Below, in pieces: positions 1 through 8,200 of a stretch of DNA of 14,285 nt (position 1 is its first letter; each line of letters begins with the position of its first letter). The position numbers and the translations under genes are program-made. Under the pieces are notes generated by a model. That model did no database searches. It was not told the DNA's origin and saw nothing but the letters and a program-made list of their open reading frames with translations. The stretch comes from Conidiobolus incongruus B7586 (Eukaryota; Entomophthoromycota; Entomophthoromycetes; Entomophthorales; Conidiobolaceae): the NCBI GenBank assembly GCA_000697335.1, contig JNEM01015688.1:1-14285 (forward strand), written 5' to 3'.

Positions 1-990
1 TTAAACTTTAATAATATATATATATATATATAATACCTTTTTTAATTAAAAAAATTATTTTCAAAAAATAATTATTTAATTTAATTATATTTAAACGAGA
101 TAATAATTATCAAAGATTTTTTATTTTAATATTAATAAAGTTTAACTATAAACTCTCTAAAATTATTTAAAATTTATAATTTATTTTTAATAACAATTAT
201 TATTTAAATTAATAATTTATTGCTAAATTAATTATTATAAAGTTAAAAAAGAAATTATCCAAAACTTTTTAAAATTAAAAAGATTAAATTTAAATATTAT
301 TTTTTTAATTATTAATAAAATAAAAAAACATACTAAAAAACACCTTTTTATTTTAGCTAAAGAATTATCAAGGTATTTTAATATTAGTTATATAAGTAAT
401 TATTTATATTAAAGTTTAAATTCAAATTAATTAATAAAAATATAAAATAAATACCTTATAGTTTACTTCAAGTTTAAAAAAAGCTAGTATAGCTATTGTT
501 AAATAAAACTTACTAAGGTATAACTAAAAACCAAGGCTTTTACAATAATTTTTATAATTAATAAATTTTAAATCTTTTTATATAACTCTTTATTAAAATA
601 TAAATTAAGGTATTGAATTAAGTTAAATCAACCCTTTTTATAAATTTCTTTAAATAAATACTTTATTAATAAATGAATATTGATTGTTATAATAAATTAT
701 TATATAATTATTATCTTTATCTAATTTTTAAAGGAAAATTAATTAATAATAAACTTTATATTTTTTTAAATAAAGCTATTTCTAATTAATATTCTTAATA
801 TTATTTAAAAAACCCTATAATATTTATATAATAATTATAAAATATATAAAGTTAAAGTTATATATAACTTTCTAATCAAAAATAACTAGAAAATACTATC
901 TTATCTAGTATATTCTTTAGAATATAACCTATGTGATTATAATTGTTTTTGGCAATTAAAAAACCAACTTACAAGGAAGAAAATTATAAG
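1..990 (+). mobile_element. Decayed Ty3/Gypsy-like pol relic (fossil)
   Basis: Very AT-rich DNA with almost no open reading frames. On the + strand, faint amino-acid signatures resembling a Ty3/Gypsy RNase H region (about 95-215) and, further on, an integrase-like stretch (about 540-830) can be read in the expected order, followed by a purine-rich tract at about 974-990 and an LTR-like start at 991. The element is far beyond function, with dozens of breaks, and looks old. A stretch at 8297-8395 is visibly related to 77-178 (shared block of 21 bases near the end of each), so this is a dispersed family. The family call rests on by-eye pattern matching in low-complexity DNA and is tentative; 'AT-rich repeat of unknown class' is the safe fallback. 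Confidence 0.4.
14..32. repeat. (TA)n microsatellite
   Basis: A short run of alternating T and A at the left edge of the window, inside the AT-rich relic tract. Similar short (TA)n runs occur at about 8984-8999, 9631-9643 and 9676-9690. They are unremarkable in DNA of this composition. Confidence 0.8.
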
Positions 991-1578
991 TGTTAGTGGT
1001 AGTTAAACCAATATAATATAGAGGAAGACTTAATATAAAAGTAATGTGATGTAGAATATGGTAATTTAATATAGCTGTAGTGTGCAAGTATAAACAAAGT
1101 TTAATTAAGCTTTGAACTAGGATGAGTCACTAATATATTAAGATTTATATTAGGTAGTGCCAATATCCTATAATATTGACAAAATATAGTCTCAATCTTA
1201 GAAATAGTGTAAAAATAAGAAATAATAAGAATTGAGAGGAAAAAAGAAGAACCTAGTTTATTAGATAATTCAATGCTATTTATATAATTAATTTGACTAT
1301 ATAAGTATAAATTAATCATATAATTTATAGTTAATTGAATTATATAAAAGTATATATAAGAATTTAGAGAACTAGTCTCTTAATAAAAATTTTTATAAAA
1401 AAATTTAATTAATTTATGAAATATTAAATTTTAGTCTTTAATAAAAAGAGTTATTTTTTAAATATTAGAACTTTACTAAAAGTATAGCTAAAAATTATTA
1501 GAAATAAAAGAAATTATTAATTTTATATTATATATTTATTTTTTTCAATTGCAAAAAATTCCAATTATTAAAAATACA
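991..1578 (+). mobile_element. Putative 3' LTR of the decayed Gypsy-like element (fossil)
   Basis: Base composition becomes less extreme at 991, where the sequence starts TGTTAG directly after a purine-rich tract of the kind that primes plus-strand synthesis next to a 3' LTR. A TATA-like stretch lies around 1343-1360. A TACA at about 1575-1578 gives a TG...CA pair of ends. The 3' boundary is uncertain because the assembly join at 1587 follows at once. No second copy of this LTR is visible in the window, so the boundaries cannot be confirmed here. A 72-codon minus-strand open frame at 1101-1319 inside it is taken as chance. Confidence 0.35.
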
Positions 1579-1586
1579 GAGTAATA

Positions 1587-1605
1587 AGATGTGTATAAGA
1601 GACAG
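1587..1605 (+). other. Tn5 mosaic end (Nextera adapter) left in the assembly
   Basis: These 19 bases are identical to the Tn5 mosaic-end sequence (AGATGTGTATAAGAGACAG) that Nextera tagmentation attaches to every fragment. A chance 19-base match in a 14-kb window is vanishingly unlikely. The outer Nextera primer sequences are not present next to it, so this is a bare mosaic end, as expected at an untrimmed read end or a mate-pair junction remnant. DNA to the left (decayed retroelement) and to the right (host intergenic) may therefore not be contiguous in the real genome. Confidence 0.95.
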
Positions 1606-2430
1606 CCTTATTATATTATTTGTATTGAAATATCAAAGCTAATATTATAATTATTAATTCCAAAATTATCAATAAAAGCAAATATTATTAATAAATATAT
1701 ATATTAATAATATAAAATTCCTTTAATTTTATTAATAAAAGTAAATTACAATAGTAAAATATATTTAAAATTATCAAAAATAAATATTATACATAAATAT
1801 ATAAAAAAATTAAATCAAAGCATTTTTATTTTTATATGAATATCAGAATATATATATAATCAAGTTTATCAACCCTTTGCTGTGAAAAAAATGCTTATTA
1901 CCTTATCCACTTTACTCATTAGATGTGAATCCCAATTATTATGATTAGCTTGGTATTTTAAAGAATTTGGTTTAGAGAAAGGGATTTAATAACATTTTAA
2001 TTTTGCATTTTAAAACTGAATATAATATTAAAATGTAGTTGTAAGAAACAATGTAAAGAGGTCGAGTGAATGTCATCAGTAAAGGATTATGTTACTCAAA
2101 AAACAAAAGCTATTCATTTTTAAATTTATATTATTTTTGCTTTAGTTTTTTGTTTAAATGAAAATTCACAGTTAGTACACATACTTTTTAAACTTTGAAT
2201 AATATTTATAATTTTGATTTGAAATTAATGATCTTGGAACGACAGAAAACATTTAAATATGTTACAAATAAGTTACAATTGATAAAAGCAAATTTTTATT
2301 GGATATAATAAGAAATTTACAAAATTTTAAATATATCTAAATCCGAATAAAAACCATTTGGTTTAAATCTTAGTGAAAAACTCAGAAAAACATAGATTTA
2401 TCATGAAATAATAATTGATTTTGTAAATTA
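1606..2430. other. Intergenic, no gene seen
   Basis: No supported coding or RNA gene. The first 300 bases are very AT-rich. From about 1860 the composition becomes more ordinary and resembles host intergenic DNA downstream of the first secreted-protein gene. No tRNA box pattern was recognised. Confidence 0.6.
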
Positions 2431-2439
2431 TATATTATA

Positions 2440-2445
2440 TTTATT
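2440..2445 (-). terminator. AATAAA polyadenylation-type signal, secreted-protein copy 1
   Basis: AATAAA on the minus strand, about 62 bp past the stop codon at 2507. It lies in a block (about 2434-2457) that is nearly the same as the block at the same distance after copy 2 (about 3836-3857), which supports a conserved 3' end signal. Confidence 0.5.
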
Positions 2446-2506
2446 ATATTTGAAAAAAAGTATTATGAAAACAAGCAATTAGAAATTCCTAATAAGCAAA
2501 TGGGAG

Positions 2507-2875
2507 TTAGTACAAATTGCCACCAAAAGGTCCAAACATGTTGAATCCCCATTGACGTCTGTAATGGTTATTGAAATGACCATAAGAATTATGGTGATGT
2601 CCTAATCCATTGTGTCCCCAACGGTTAAAGCCTCCATATGGATATCCAAATCTATTACCAAATCCAGTATTGGTAGATCCTAGTCCTAGTAACCCTCCTA
2701 AGGCTTCAGCTGACTCAGCTGATTCTGCAGACTCGGCACTTTCCACAGCTTCAGCATTTAATTCAGCGCTTTGAGATTCAACAGCAAGTTGGTTTTCTTC
2801 AGCATTTTGAGTTTCTCCAGCGGGAATAGCATAGACCACAGATAAGGTAAGTAAGATAGCTTTGAATGAGACCAT
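2507..2875 (-). CDS. Small secreted pre-protein with Kex2-type site, copy 1
   Basis: 122 residues, intronless, family not recognised. Residues 1-16 are a signal peptide (Lys5, then a hydrophobic core, with likely cleavage after Val-Tyr-Ala). Residues 20-60 are acidic and Ala/Glu/Ser-rich, with a tandem Glu-Ser-Ala repeat at about 45-56, like a pro-region. Residues 61-105 are rich in Gly, Asn, Phe, Tyr and His, including a His triplet at 93-95. Arg106-Arg107 is a dibasic Kex2-type site, and cleavage there would free a 15-residue tail, Gln108 to Tyr122, starting Gln-Trp-Gly-Phe-Asn. There is no transmembrane segment after the signal and no GPI-type tail. The start is fixed by the signal peptide and by the same start in both paralogs. 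It differs from copy 3 by one base (Gly119 here, Ser there). Secretion is well supported. A role as a processed peptide (signal, antimicrobial) or as a Gly/Tyr-rich wall protein is inference. Confidence 0.85.
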   Translation of the reverse strand: MVSFKAILLTLSVVYAIPAGETQNAEENQLAVESQSAELNAEAVESAESAESAESAEALGGLLGLGSTNTGFGNRFGYPYGGFNRWGHNGLGHHHNSYGHFNNHYRRQWGFNMFGPFGGNLY

Positions 2876-2884
2876 TTTGATATA

Positions 2885-2912
2885 TTAGATTGATTGAATT
2901 GATTGAATTGAT
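2885..2912 (-). repeat. 9-bp tandem repeat in the 5' leader of copy 1
   Basis: The presumed 5' UTR contains repeats built on CAATCAATT (minus strand). Copy 3 has the same leader at about 10180-10199 with one 9-bp unit fewer, so the tandem array has changed length since duplication. It lies between the TATA box and the ATG. Confidence 0.6.
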
Positions 2913-2943
2913 TGATAATTTTTTAATAACTCCTCTACTAAGG

Positions 2944-2950
2944 TTATATA
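2944..2950 (-). promoter_or_regulatory. TATA box, secreted-protein copy 1
   Basis: TATATAA on the minus strand, about 70 bp upstream of the ATG. It is matched in position by TATA boxes of the other two paralogs (4347-4354, 10227-10233). The adjoining 57 bp (2954-3010) aligns without gaps to 10237-10293 with four differences. Confidence 0.6.
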
Positions 2951-3052
2951 CCATAAAATTGGAATAATCTAAGCTATTTCAATGAAAATCGTCATTATGG
3001 TCCATATCCCAATTTTTTGCAACCAGCATGATTTGGACAAAGAGGTGGAAAT

Positions 3053-3079
3053 GATCATCCCAATACCAATTTCTCCAAC
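3053..3079 (-). promoter_or_regulatory. Shared upstream motif, copy 1
   Basis: On the minus strand it reads TTGGAGAAATT, a spacer, then GATGATC, about 178 bp before the ATG. Matching blocks lie about 188 bp before copy 2 (4457-4482) and 171 bp before copy 3 (10338-10360), although the surrounding DNA of copy 2 is no longer alignable. This makes it a candidate binding site; no known factor is assigned. Confidence 0.4.
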
Positions 3080-3089
3080 ATTTTTCCAA

Positions 3090-3830
3090 CATACGATTTA
3101 TTCAATCATCACGTCATATTTATTTGATTTAAAAATGTAAAAATTGGATGTTTAAAAATTTAAAATAGAATAAAGCATGATGTACTGAACGCTATTATCC
3201 AATGCATTTTGCATTTAATATTATATTTCATGATTACACAACGGGCAATTAACATTTTATAAATAATTTATATGAAATAATAAATTTGAAATTGATAAGG
3301 TCTATACAATGAATCAAGAATTTGATATTATATCTTTAAAATAACGGCAATCATATTTGTAATATATAATCCCAATTTAGAATATTTTCATTTAAAAGTA
3401 TTAGTAAACATATATATTGAATAAAGTTGAATTTATATTTTGTTTTTTATTTTCATAATATTTGCAATCTGAAAATATGGATAAAATTGTAAAATCCGGT
3501 TATATATTGGATAAAGTGCAAAGAAAATATAAAAATATCAATTGATCATTTGAATAATATATTTTTCGATAATAACATTCAATTTATATAATTTGAATAC
3601 TTTGGCAATTAAAGATATCTAATTTTAATGAAAATATATAGATTTCAATTAATGTTATCTAATTGATCGATTTAGTAGATTATCATACAACAGAATTATC
3701 AATTTGATTGAGTTCAAATATAATATTGTTATTCTATAAATTAGTGATTTGATTATAAAATAAAATGAACTAAATAGATTGAAAATATTCAAGTATAGGA
3801 ATCATATATATATATAGTCATACAATTGAT
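3090..3830. other. Intergenic between secreted-protein copies 1 and 2
   Basis: No supported gene on either strand. It is AT-rich host-type spacer without obvious repeats. It contains the region upstream of copy 1 and downstream of copy 2, which are arranged head to tail on the minus strand about 1 kb apart. Confidence 0.6.
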
Positions 3831-3840
3831 GAACATTATA

Positions 3841-3846
3841 TTTATT
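3841..3846 (-). terminator. AATAAA polyadenylation-type signal, copy 2
   Basis: AATAAA on the minus strand, about 64 bp after the stop of copy 2. The surrounding 20-odd bases match the block around 2434-2457 after copy 1, so the 3' end signal is conserved between the paralogs. Confidence 0.5.
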
Positions 3847-3909
3847 ATATTTCAAAAACGAGATTAATATAAAACGGGTTATTCGAAAGTTCCAGTGTTC
3901 AAATCGGAA

Positions 3910-4269
3910 TTAGTAGTAGTTTCCACCAAAGTGTCCAAAGTTATTAAATCCCCATTGGCGTCTGTAGTAGTTATTGAAATAGTTATGGGGATTGTATCCT
4001 AGCCCATTATATCCCCAACTGTTATAGCTTCCGTATGGGTATCCGAATCTATATCCAAATGCAGGATTGGTAGATCCTAAACCTAATATTCCTAAGGATT
4101 CGGCCGATTCAGCCGATTCGGTAGCCTCAGCACTTTCAACAGCTTCAGCAGCTACTTCAGCAGTCTGAGACTCTGCAGAAAGTTGACTTTGTTCAGCGGT
4201 TTGAGTTTCTCCGGCAGGTACGGCGTACACGACTGCTAAGGTTAGGAGAATGATTTTGAATGATACCAT
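3910..4269 (-). CDS. Small secreted pre-protein with Kex2-type site, copy 2 (divergent paralog)
   Basis: 119 residues, intronless, and by eye roughly 70% identical to copies 1 and 3. It has the same plan: signal peptide 1-16 ending Val-Tyr-Ala, acidic Glu/Ala/Ser region with Glu-Ser-Ala repeats to about 59, then Gly/Asn/Tyr-rich body. The His-rich patch of copy 1 (His-His-His near 93) is replaced by Tyr, Asn and Pro residues. Arg103-Arg104 is kept, followed by a tail of exactly 15 residues (105-119) with the same Gln-Trp-Gly-Phe-Asn start, an internal Phe-Gly-x-Phe-Gly-Gly-Asn and a C-terminal Tyr. The body varies while the dibasic site, tail length and tail sequence hold, which suggests the tail matters. 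It lies about 1 kb upstream of copy 1 in the same orientation, an old tandem duplication. Confidence 0.85.
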   Translation of the reverse strand: MVSFKIILLTLAVVYAVPAGETQTAEQSQLSAESQTAEVAAEAVESAEATESAESAESLGILGLGSTNPAFGYRFGYPYGSYNSWGYNGLGYNPHNYFNNYYRRQWGFNNFGHFGGNYY

Positions 4270-4346
4270 GATGATTAAGTCGATTCGGTTGATTAATGAG
4301 TAAAATATTAATTAATTGATAATATTATACTCATTGCTTCTTTGCA

Positions 4347-4354
4347 TTTATATA
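4347..4354 (-). promoter_or_regulatory. TATA box, copy 2
   Basis: A TATATAAA stretch on the minus strand about 80 bp before the ATG, at the same relative place as in copies 1 and 3. Confidence 0.55.
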
Positions 4355-4456
4355 TACTAAATTAAAATCATATGATGTAGCCTTTTCTGCTTATCTCCAA
4401 TCCAGCTCAAATTGAAATTTCTTGGACTTTAGGAATTAATTATAAAACAAGGAACT

Positions 4457-4482
4457 GATCATCATTTTTCAAATTTCTCCAA
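4457..4482 (-). promoter_or_regulatory. Shared upstream motif, copy 2
   Basis: On the minus strand it reads TTGGAGAAATTTG, a short A-rich spacer, then TGATGATC. It is the counterpart of 3053-3079 and 10338-10360 and is the only clear similarity left in the upstream region of this older paralog. Confidence 0.4.
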
Positions 4483-4489
4483 TTTGCAA

Positions 4490-5396
4490 GACTTTAACGT
4501 ATTATTGCTTGCACTATGATTTCTTAGAACCCCCAGAAAATAATTGGAGTACAATGGTATTTTTTAGGATATTGAAATATAATTCATAATTGACTATGTT
4601 ATATATAATTCATTAATGATGTAATATAATTTAATTTTTGATCATATTTTTAACATTAGAAAATTGTGAAAGGTTATCAGTAATTACTATAAGGGTAGTT
4701 TATATTTCCAATAAAATACTATTATTGATGATAAGAATAAAACAAGTTATATGAGGTAATAATTATTTGGAATTCATTATGGGGAAATAAAAAGAATCTA
4801 TTTGTCAAAAAGGCCTCTATAATGAAATGCAATCTTCTTAAATTTATATGGGGAAGATTATCTTATGAATACAATTGATTTGATATGTTTAATCAAACTT
4901 ATTTCAAACATACTGAATTTTAATAAAAATAGTTATTAAAAACTAAAACTGATGCTGTTTTGAATATAATTAGTAGTAAATTTTGAACTATATAAAGTCA
5001 GTATTGCTAATTTATTGCATACTTTGAAAATAATCTGTTAAAATTTCATCAAGATATATTTAGAAAGCAGATGTATATATTGGATATTTTGATTACATTA
5101 AATTAATGTTAAATTTCGGTTGATACAAATTGCATATAAGATATGATATTTTGAAAATATTTTTCACTCTGAATAAATTGGTTTAGATAGTAATCTCAAT
5201 ATTGATGTTGGTGGTGAAAGTTTAGTATATCGATATAAATTATATCAAAATACTTCATATTTATCATATTTTAAAACTTAACAATTGTAGTGTATTATAT
5301 ATCGAATTATGAAATATTTTTCATATAAATGATAATAAAAATTCAATGTTAACATATAAGGAATTTTTGCATCAAAAACATTTTATATAAATTAAA
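4490..5396. other. Intergenic between copy 2 and the MATE gene
   Basis: No gene supported. AT-rich, without obvious repeats or palindromes. It should contain the MATE 3' end (right side), but no clear AATAAA was seen close after the MATE stop. Confidence 0.55.
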
Positions 5397-6958
5397 TTAC
5401 TCTTCTAATCGTTTGATAGTATTTCGGACCTGTTCTTCCCAATTAGTCCTGAAGAAGAAATATAAGTAGAGCGCAGAAGCTAAAATGACACCAAGGACAA
5501 ATCCAACCCAAACTCCAAACACTTTTAGCGGAGTATAAATACCCAAGTATAAACCCAAAGGTACAGCCATTGCGTAAAATCCAATCAATAAGATACAAGC
5601 ACCGAGATTTTGGCGTCCTTGACCTCTTAAAATTCCTCCAGAAACGGCTGAGCATGAATCAAACATCTGGTAAATGGCTCCAATTGGCATCAATCGAGTG
5701 ATTATATCAATTACTTCAGCATCTTTGGAGAAAGTATGGGCCCAGAAGCTGGCAAATCCCCCCATAGCAATAGATGTAAAAGAGGCAGTACATACACCTA
5801 AGAAATAACAACAAATTGCAGAGAGCTTAGCTCTGTTGGGAAATCGATTACCCAAATGATTACCAACTCGATTACTTGCTGAAATGGAGACACCTAAGTG
5901 GAGCATATAGCAAATATTGTCCAAAGAGACTAAAACACTATGGGCAGCTAATTGAGCAGTTCCAAAAGTGGATACGGCAAGTGCCATAGATCCAAAGGCC
6001 CACCATTCAATACTGGTCATCATCATACCTCCGACTCCTAATTTTAAAATTGGCCACCAGCCAGTTAAAGCCTTTAATGAAAAGCCACCCCAAGATTGTT
6101 TACCATCAATGAAAGCAATATAAAAAATACAAGCAGTCATTTCAATCCACATTGATGTTACATAAGCAATAGGAGCTCCTACAAACCCAATAGAGGTTGA
6201 AGGATTGATAACCAAGTAATAATTAAGCAGAATGCAGAAAGGAGTAACAAAAATCATGATGTAGGATGGGGCTTTTACTATGCCCTGGGATTGAAGATAT
6301 TTCTTCAAACATTCAAATACAATGGTAGGAAAAACGCCAACCAAACGCCATTTAATATAAACATTAACCAAAGCAACCAAAGCAGGATCGGATCCCAAGT
6401 ATAATAAAATTGATCCCATATTCCACCATAGTATACTTATAGGAATGAAAGTTAATGAACAAACAATAATACCTCTCTGTAAGTAAAGACCTACAACTTT
6501 TTTATCTTCAGAGCCAGTGAAAGCTTGAGCACATAATGTATCAAGCGAAGTGGCCATACCGATAATGAAGCACATTCCGGTAAGTGAACATAATGTATTA
6601 CCAAAAGCACCAGCTCCCAATTCAAGGGCACCCTAACCAGTATATTTAATAATATTCAAAATGATCTAATATTGTACACAATTACCAATTGACCCAAAGA
6701 ATAGGAAGTCCACATGGGTAATAAATTGGAAAAGACAAAAGTGATCACATTGGGAACAGTAAGCCAAAAGATCACATTAAGTTCCTCCTTAAAGTCCTTT
6801 ATCGAAAGATGAGAACCAATATCTCCAGAATTTAGTATGGAAGGAATTAAGGGAGTAGATTCTGTAGACGTATAAGGAGGTAATGTAGCTTCCGAAGATG
6901 TATTCAAATTTACAGAATCATTGGATTTAGGAGATTGATTAAGGTCAGAACTAGACAT
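5397..6958 (-). CDS. MATE-family multidrug/toxin extrusion transporter (one intron)
   Basis: Two exons, 6958-6686 and 6632-5397, give 502 residues, a normal length for a eukaryotic MATE. Residues 1-55 form a Ser/Thr/Pro-rich cytosolic tail. From about 60 onward there are about twelve hydrophobic segments. Family landmarks are Gly-Ala-Leu-Glu-Leu at 92-96, Ser-Leu-Asp-Thr-Leu-Cys-Ala-Gln-Ala-Phe at 120-129, Lys-Lys-Tyr-Leu-Gln-Ser-Gln-Gly at about 201-208, Glu-Trp-Trp-Ala-Phe-Gly at 300-305 (centre of the second half), Ser-Asn-Arg-Val-Gly-Asn at about 344-349, and Gly-Ile-Leu-Arg-Gly-Gln-Gly-Arg at 424-431. MATE proteins expel organic cations or toxins in exchange for H+ or Na+, in fungi from the cytosol outward or into the vacuole. 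The ATG at 6958 is the first in frame and has a TATA box about 62 bp upstream. It looks intact. The substrate cannot be read from sequence; yeast Erc1-like is the closest named type. Confidence 0.93.
6633..6685 (-). other. Spliceosomal intron in the MATE gene
   Basis: A 53-bp phase-0 intron running GTAATT...TTAG on the minus strand. The unspliced frame reaches a stop within 9 codons. Removing the intron joins Ser-Leu-Gly-Gln-Leu to Gly-Ala-Leu-Glu-Leu, which restores the conserved MATE helix motif exactly. The acceptor is preceded by A/T-rich sequence with no textbook branch-point match. Confidence 0.9.
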
Positions 6959-7019
6959 AATTAATATCGTTCATTTATTCAAATCTCTGATTAATGATAA
7001 TAATTATCACATTGATAGC

Positions 7020-7025
7020 TTTATA
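7020..7025 (-). promoter_or_regulatory. TATA box, MATE gene
   Basis: TATAAA on the minus strand about 62 bp before the ATG at 6958, a spacing similar to the TATA boxes of the secreted-protein genes. Confidence 0.45.
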
Positions 7026-7029
7026 TCTC

Positions 7030-8200
7030 TCAAATATATGTAATTTAGCCGAAATCCACCATGAAGCTGCAACTACCATTCTTAGTAAATTGTTGAAAAT
7101 TTTTCTTTAATCAGCTATTATCTCAGATTTCTGTCAAGTTTGTTTAAGTAATGCTGCATTTAAATCCCTTAAGATTACTTAAAGAATATTTATCCTATAT
7201 TTAAGGATGGGAATCATTACAAAAACAGAGATAATTTAATTGATTATTGAGCAAGAATTACACTATGTCATATATCGTAGTTTATTTTCAAAATATCTAT
7301 AATGGGCACCAAATTTCTTGGACCAATAATATATTCAGAGAATTATTAGGGCTAGTTTAATGAATAATTTAGAGCATAAAATATAGATACTTGAGGAAAC
7401 TGGCTAAATTTTTTAAGCAATCAAATGGATATCTTATATTAACATAAATTTTTTTCATAATAATTATCAATTTAATAATAAAATAATCTATTTATTTCTT
7501 TTATTCATAAATTAAATTTTGGGTGGATATATCATAATAGAATCAATGGACTAATAATAATGATTACATACAAATATATTATAATAATCGTATTTATATT
7601 TATATATTTAGTTAAATTAGTATCTATTTTAATAGATAACAGTGTTATAAAGATTTTAAATTCACTATATTTGGATTATAATCATACAATTACCCGATTC
7701 TTCAGTTATTTAATTCAAATCCGACAATGTGAATTTGATATAATAGAAAATTCCTTAATTATGGGTATTTAGATAATATATTAAATCCAATTAGATTTTT
7801 TAATTTGTTCCAACGATTATATTTGTTGATTCAACATATATTTGAGTAGTATTTTCCATTATCAAAAAATATGAATGATTTTAAAAAAACTTTTGATTAA
7901 TTTTGAACTGAACCAAATTTTGATATATGGCTGATTGGTTTGTTTTATTAAATATATTTAGAGGTATAAAAGCTATAATGTTTATACCTATTATTAAAAC
8001 ATTTGCCTCTAGTTACAATATACATCCTTTTAAGTAAATTATTATTGATTTTCAGATTCAGTACTTTTATATATTTGAGTGAATCGAATTCAAAATTTTT
8101 CTAATTAATTGTAATATATTATTAATAGTATTCCTCTAAAATTAAATGGCAACTTTTTAATTTTTGATTTTTTAAACATATTAGTTTCAGAAATATATTT
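7030..8200. other. Intergenic upstream of the MATE gene, with a short hairpin
   Basis: No convincing gene. A 70-codon + strand open frame at 7560-7772 is Ile/Leu/Tyr/Asn-rich in the way random AT-rich DNA translates, and is not called. A perfect 8-bp inverted repeat (GGTATAAA at 7963-7970, TTTATACC at 7981-7988, 10-base loop) sits inside an outer AGAGG...CCTCT pair. Its role is unknown. Confidence 0.5.

Noticed and set aside
1101-1319. 72-codon minus-strand open frame
   Set aside because: Lies antisense inside the LTR-like segment of the decayed retroelement; no independent support.
3895-3909. TTCAAATC resembling a tRNA B-box
   Set aside because: No A-box, acceptor stem or anticodon arm around it; it lies just past the stop of the copy 2 gene.
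5443-5655. 70-codon minus-strand open frame
   Set aside because: A shadow frame overlapping the 3' part of the MATE gene, whose own frame is strongly conserved.
7560-7772. 70-codon + strand open frame with a hydrophobic N-terminus
   Set aside because: Residue use (Ile, Leu, Tyr, Asn, Phe) is what random AT-rich DNA gives; no motif, no paralog, no promoter signal distinct from background.
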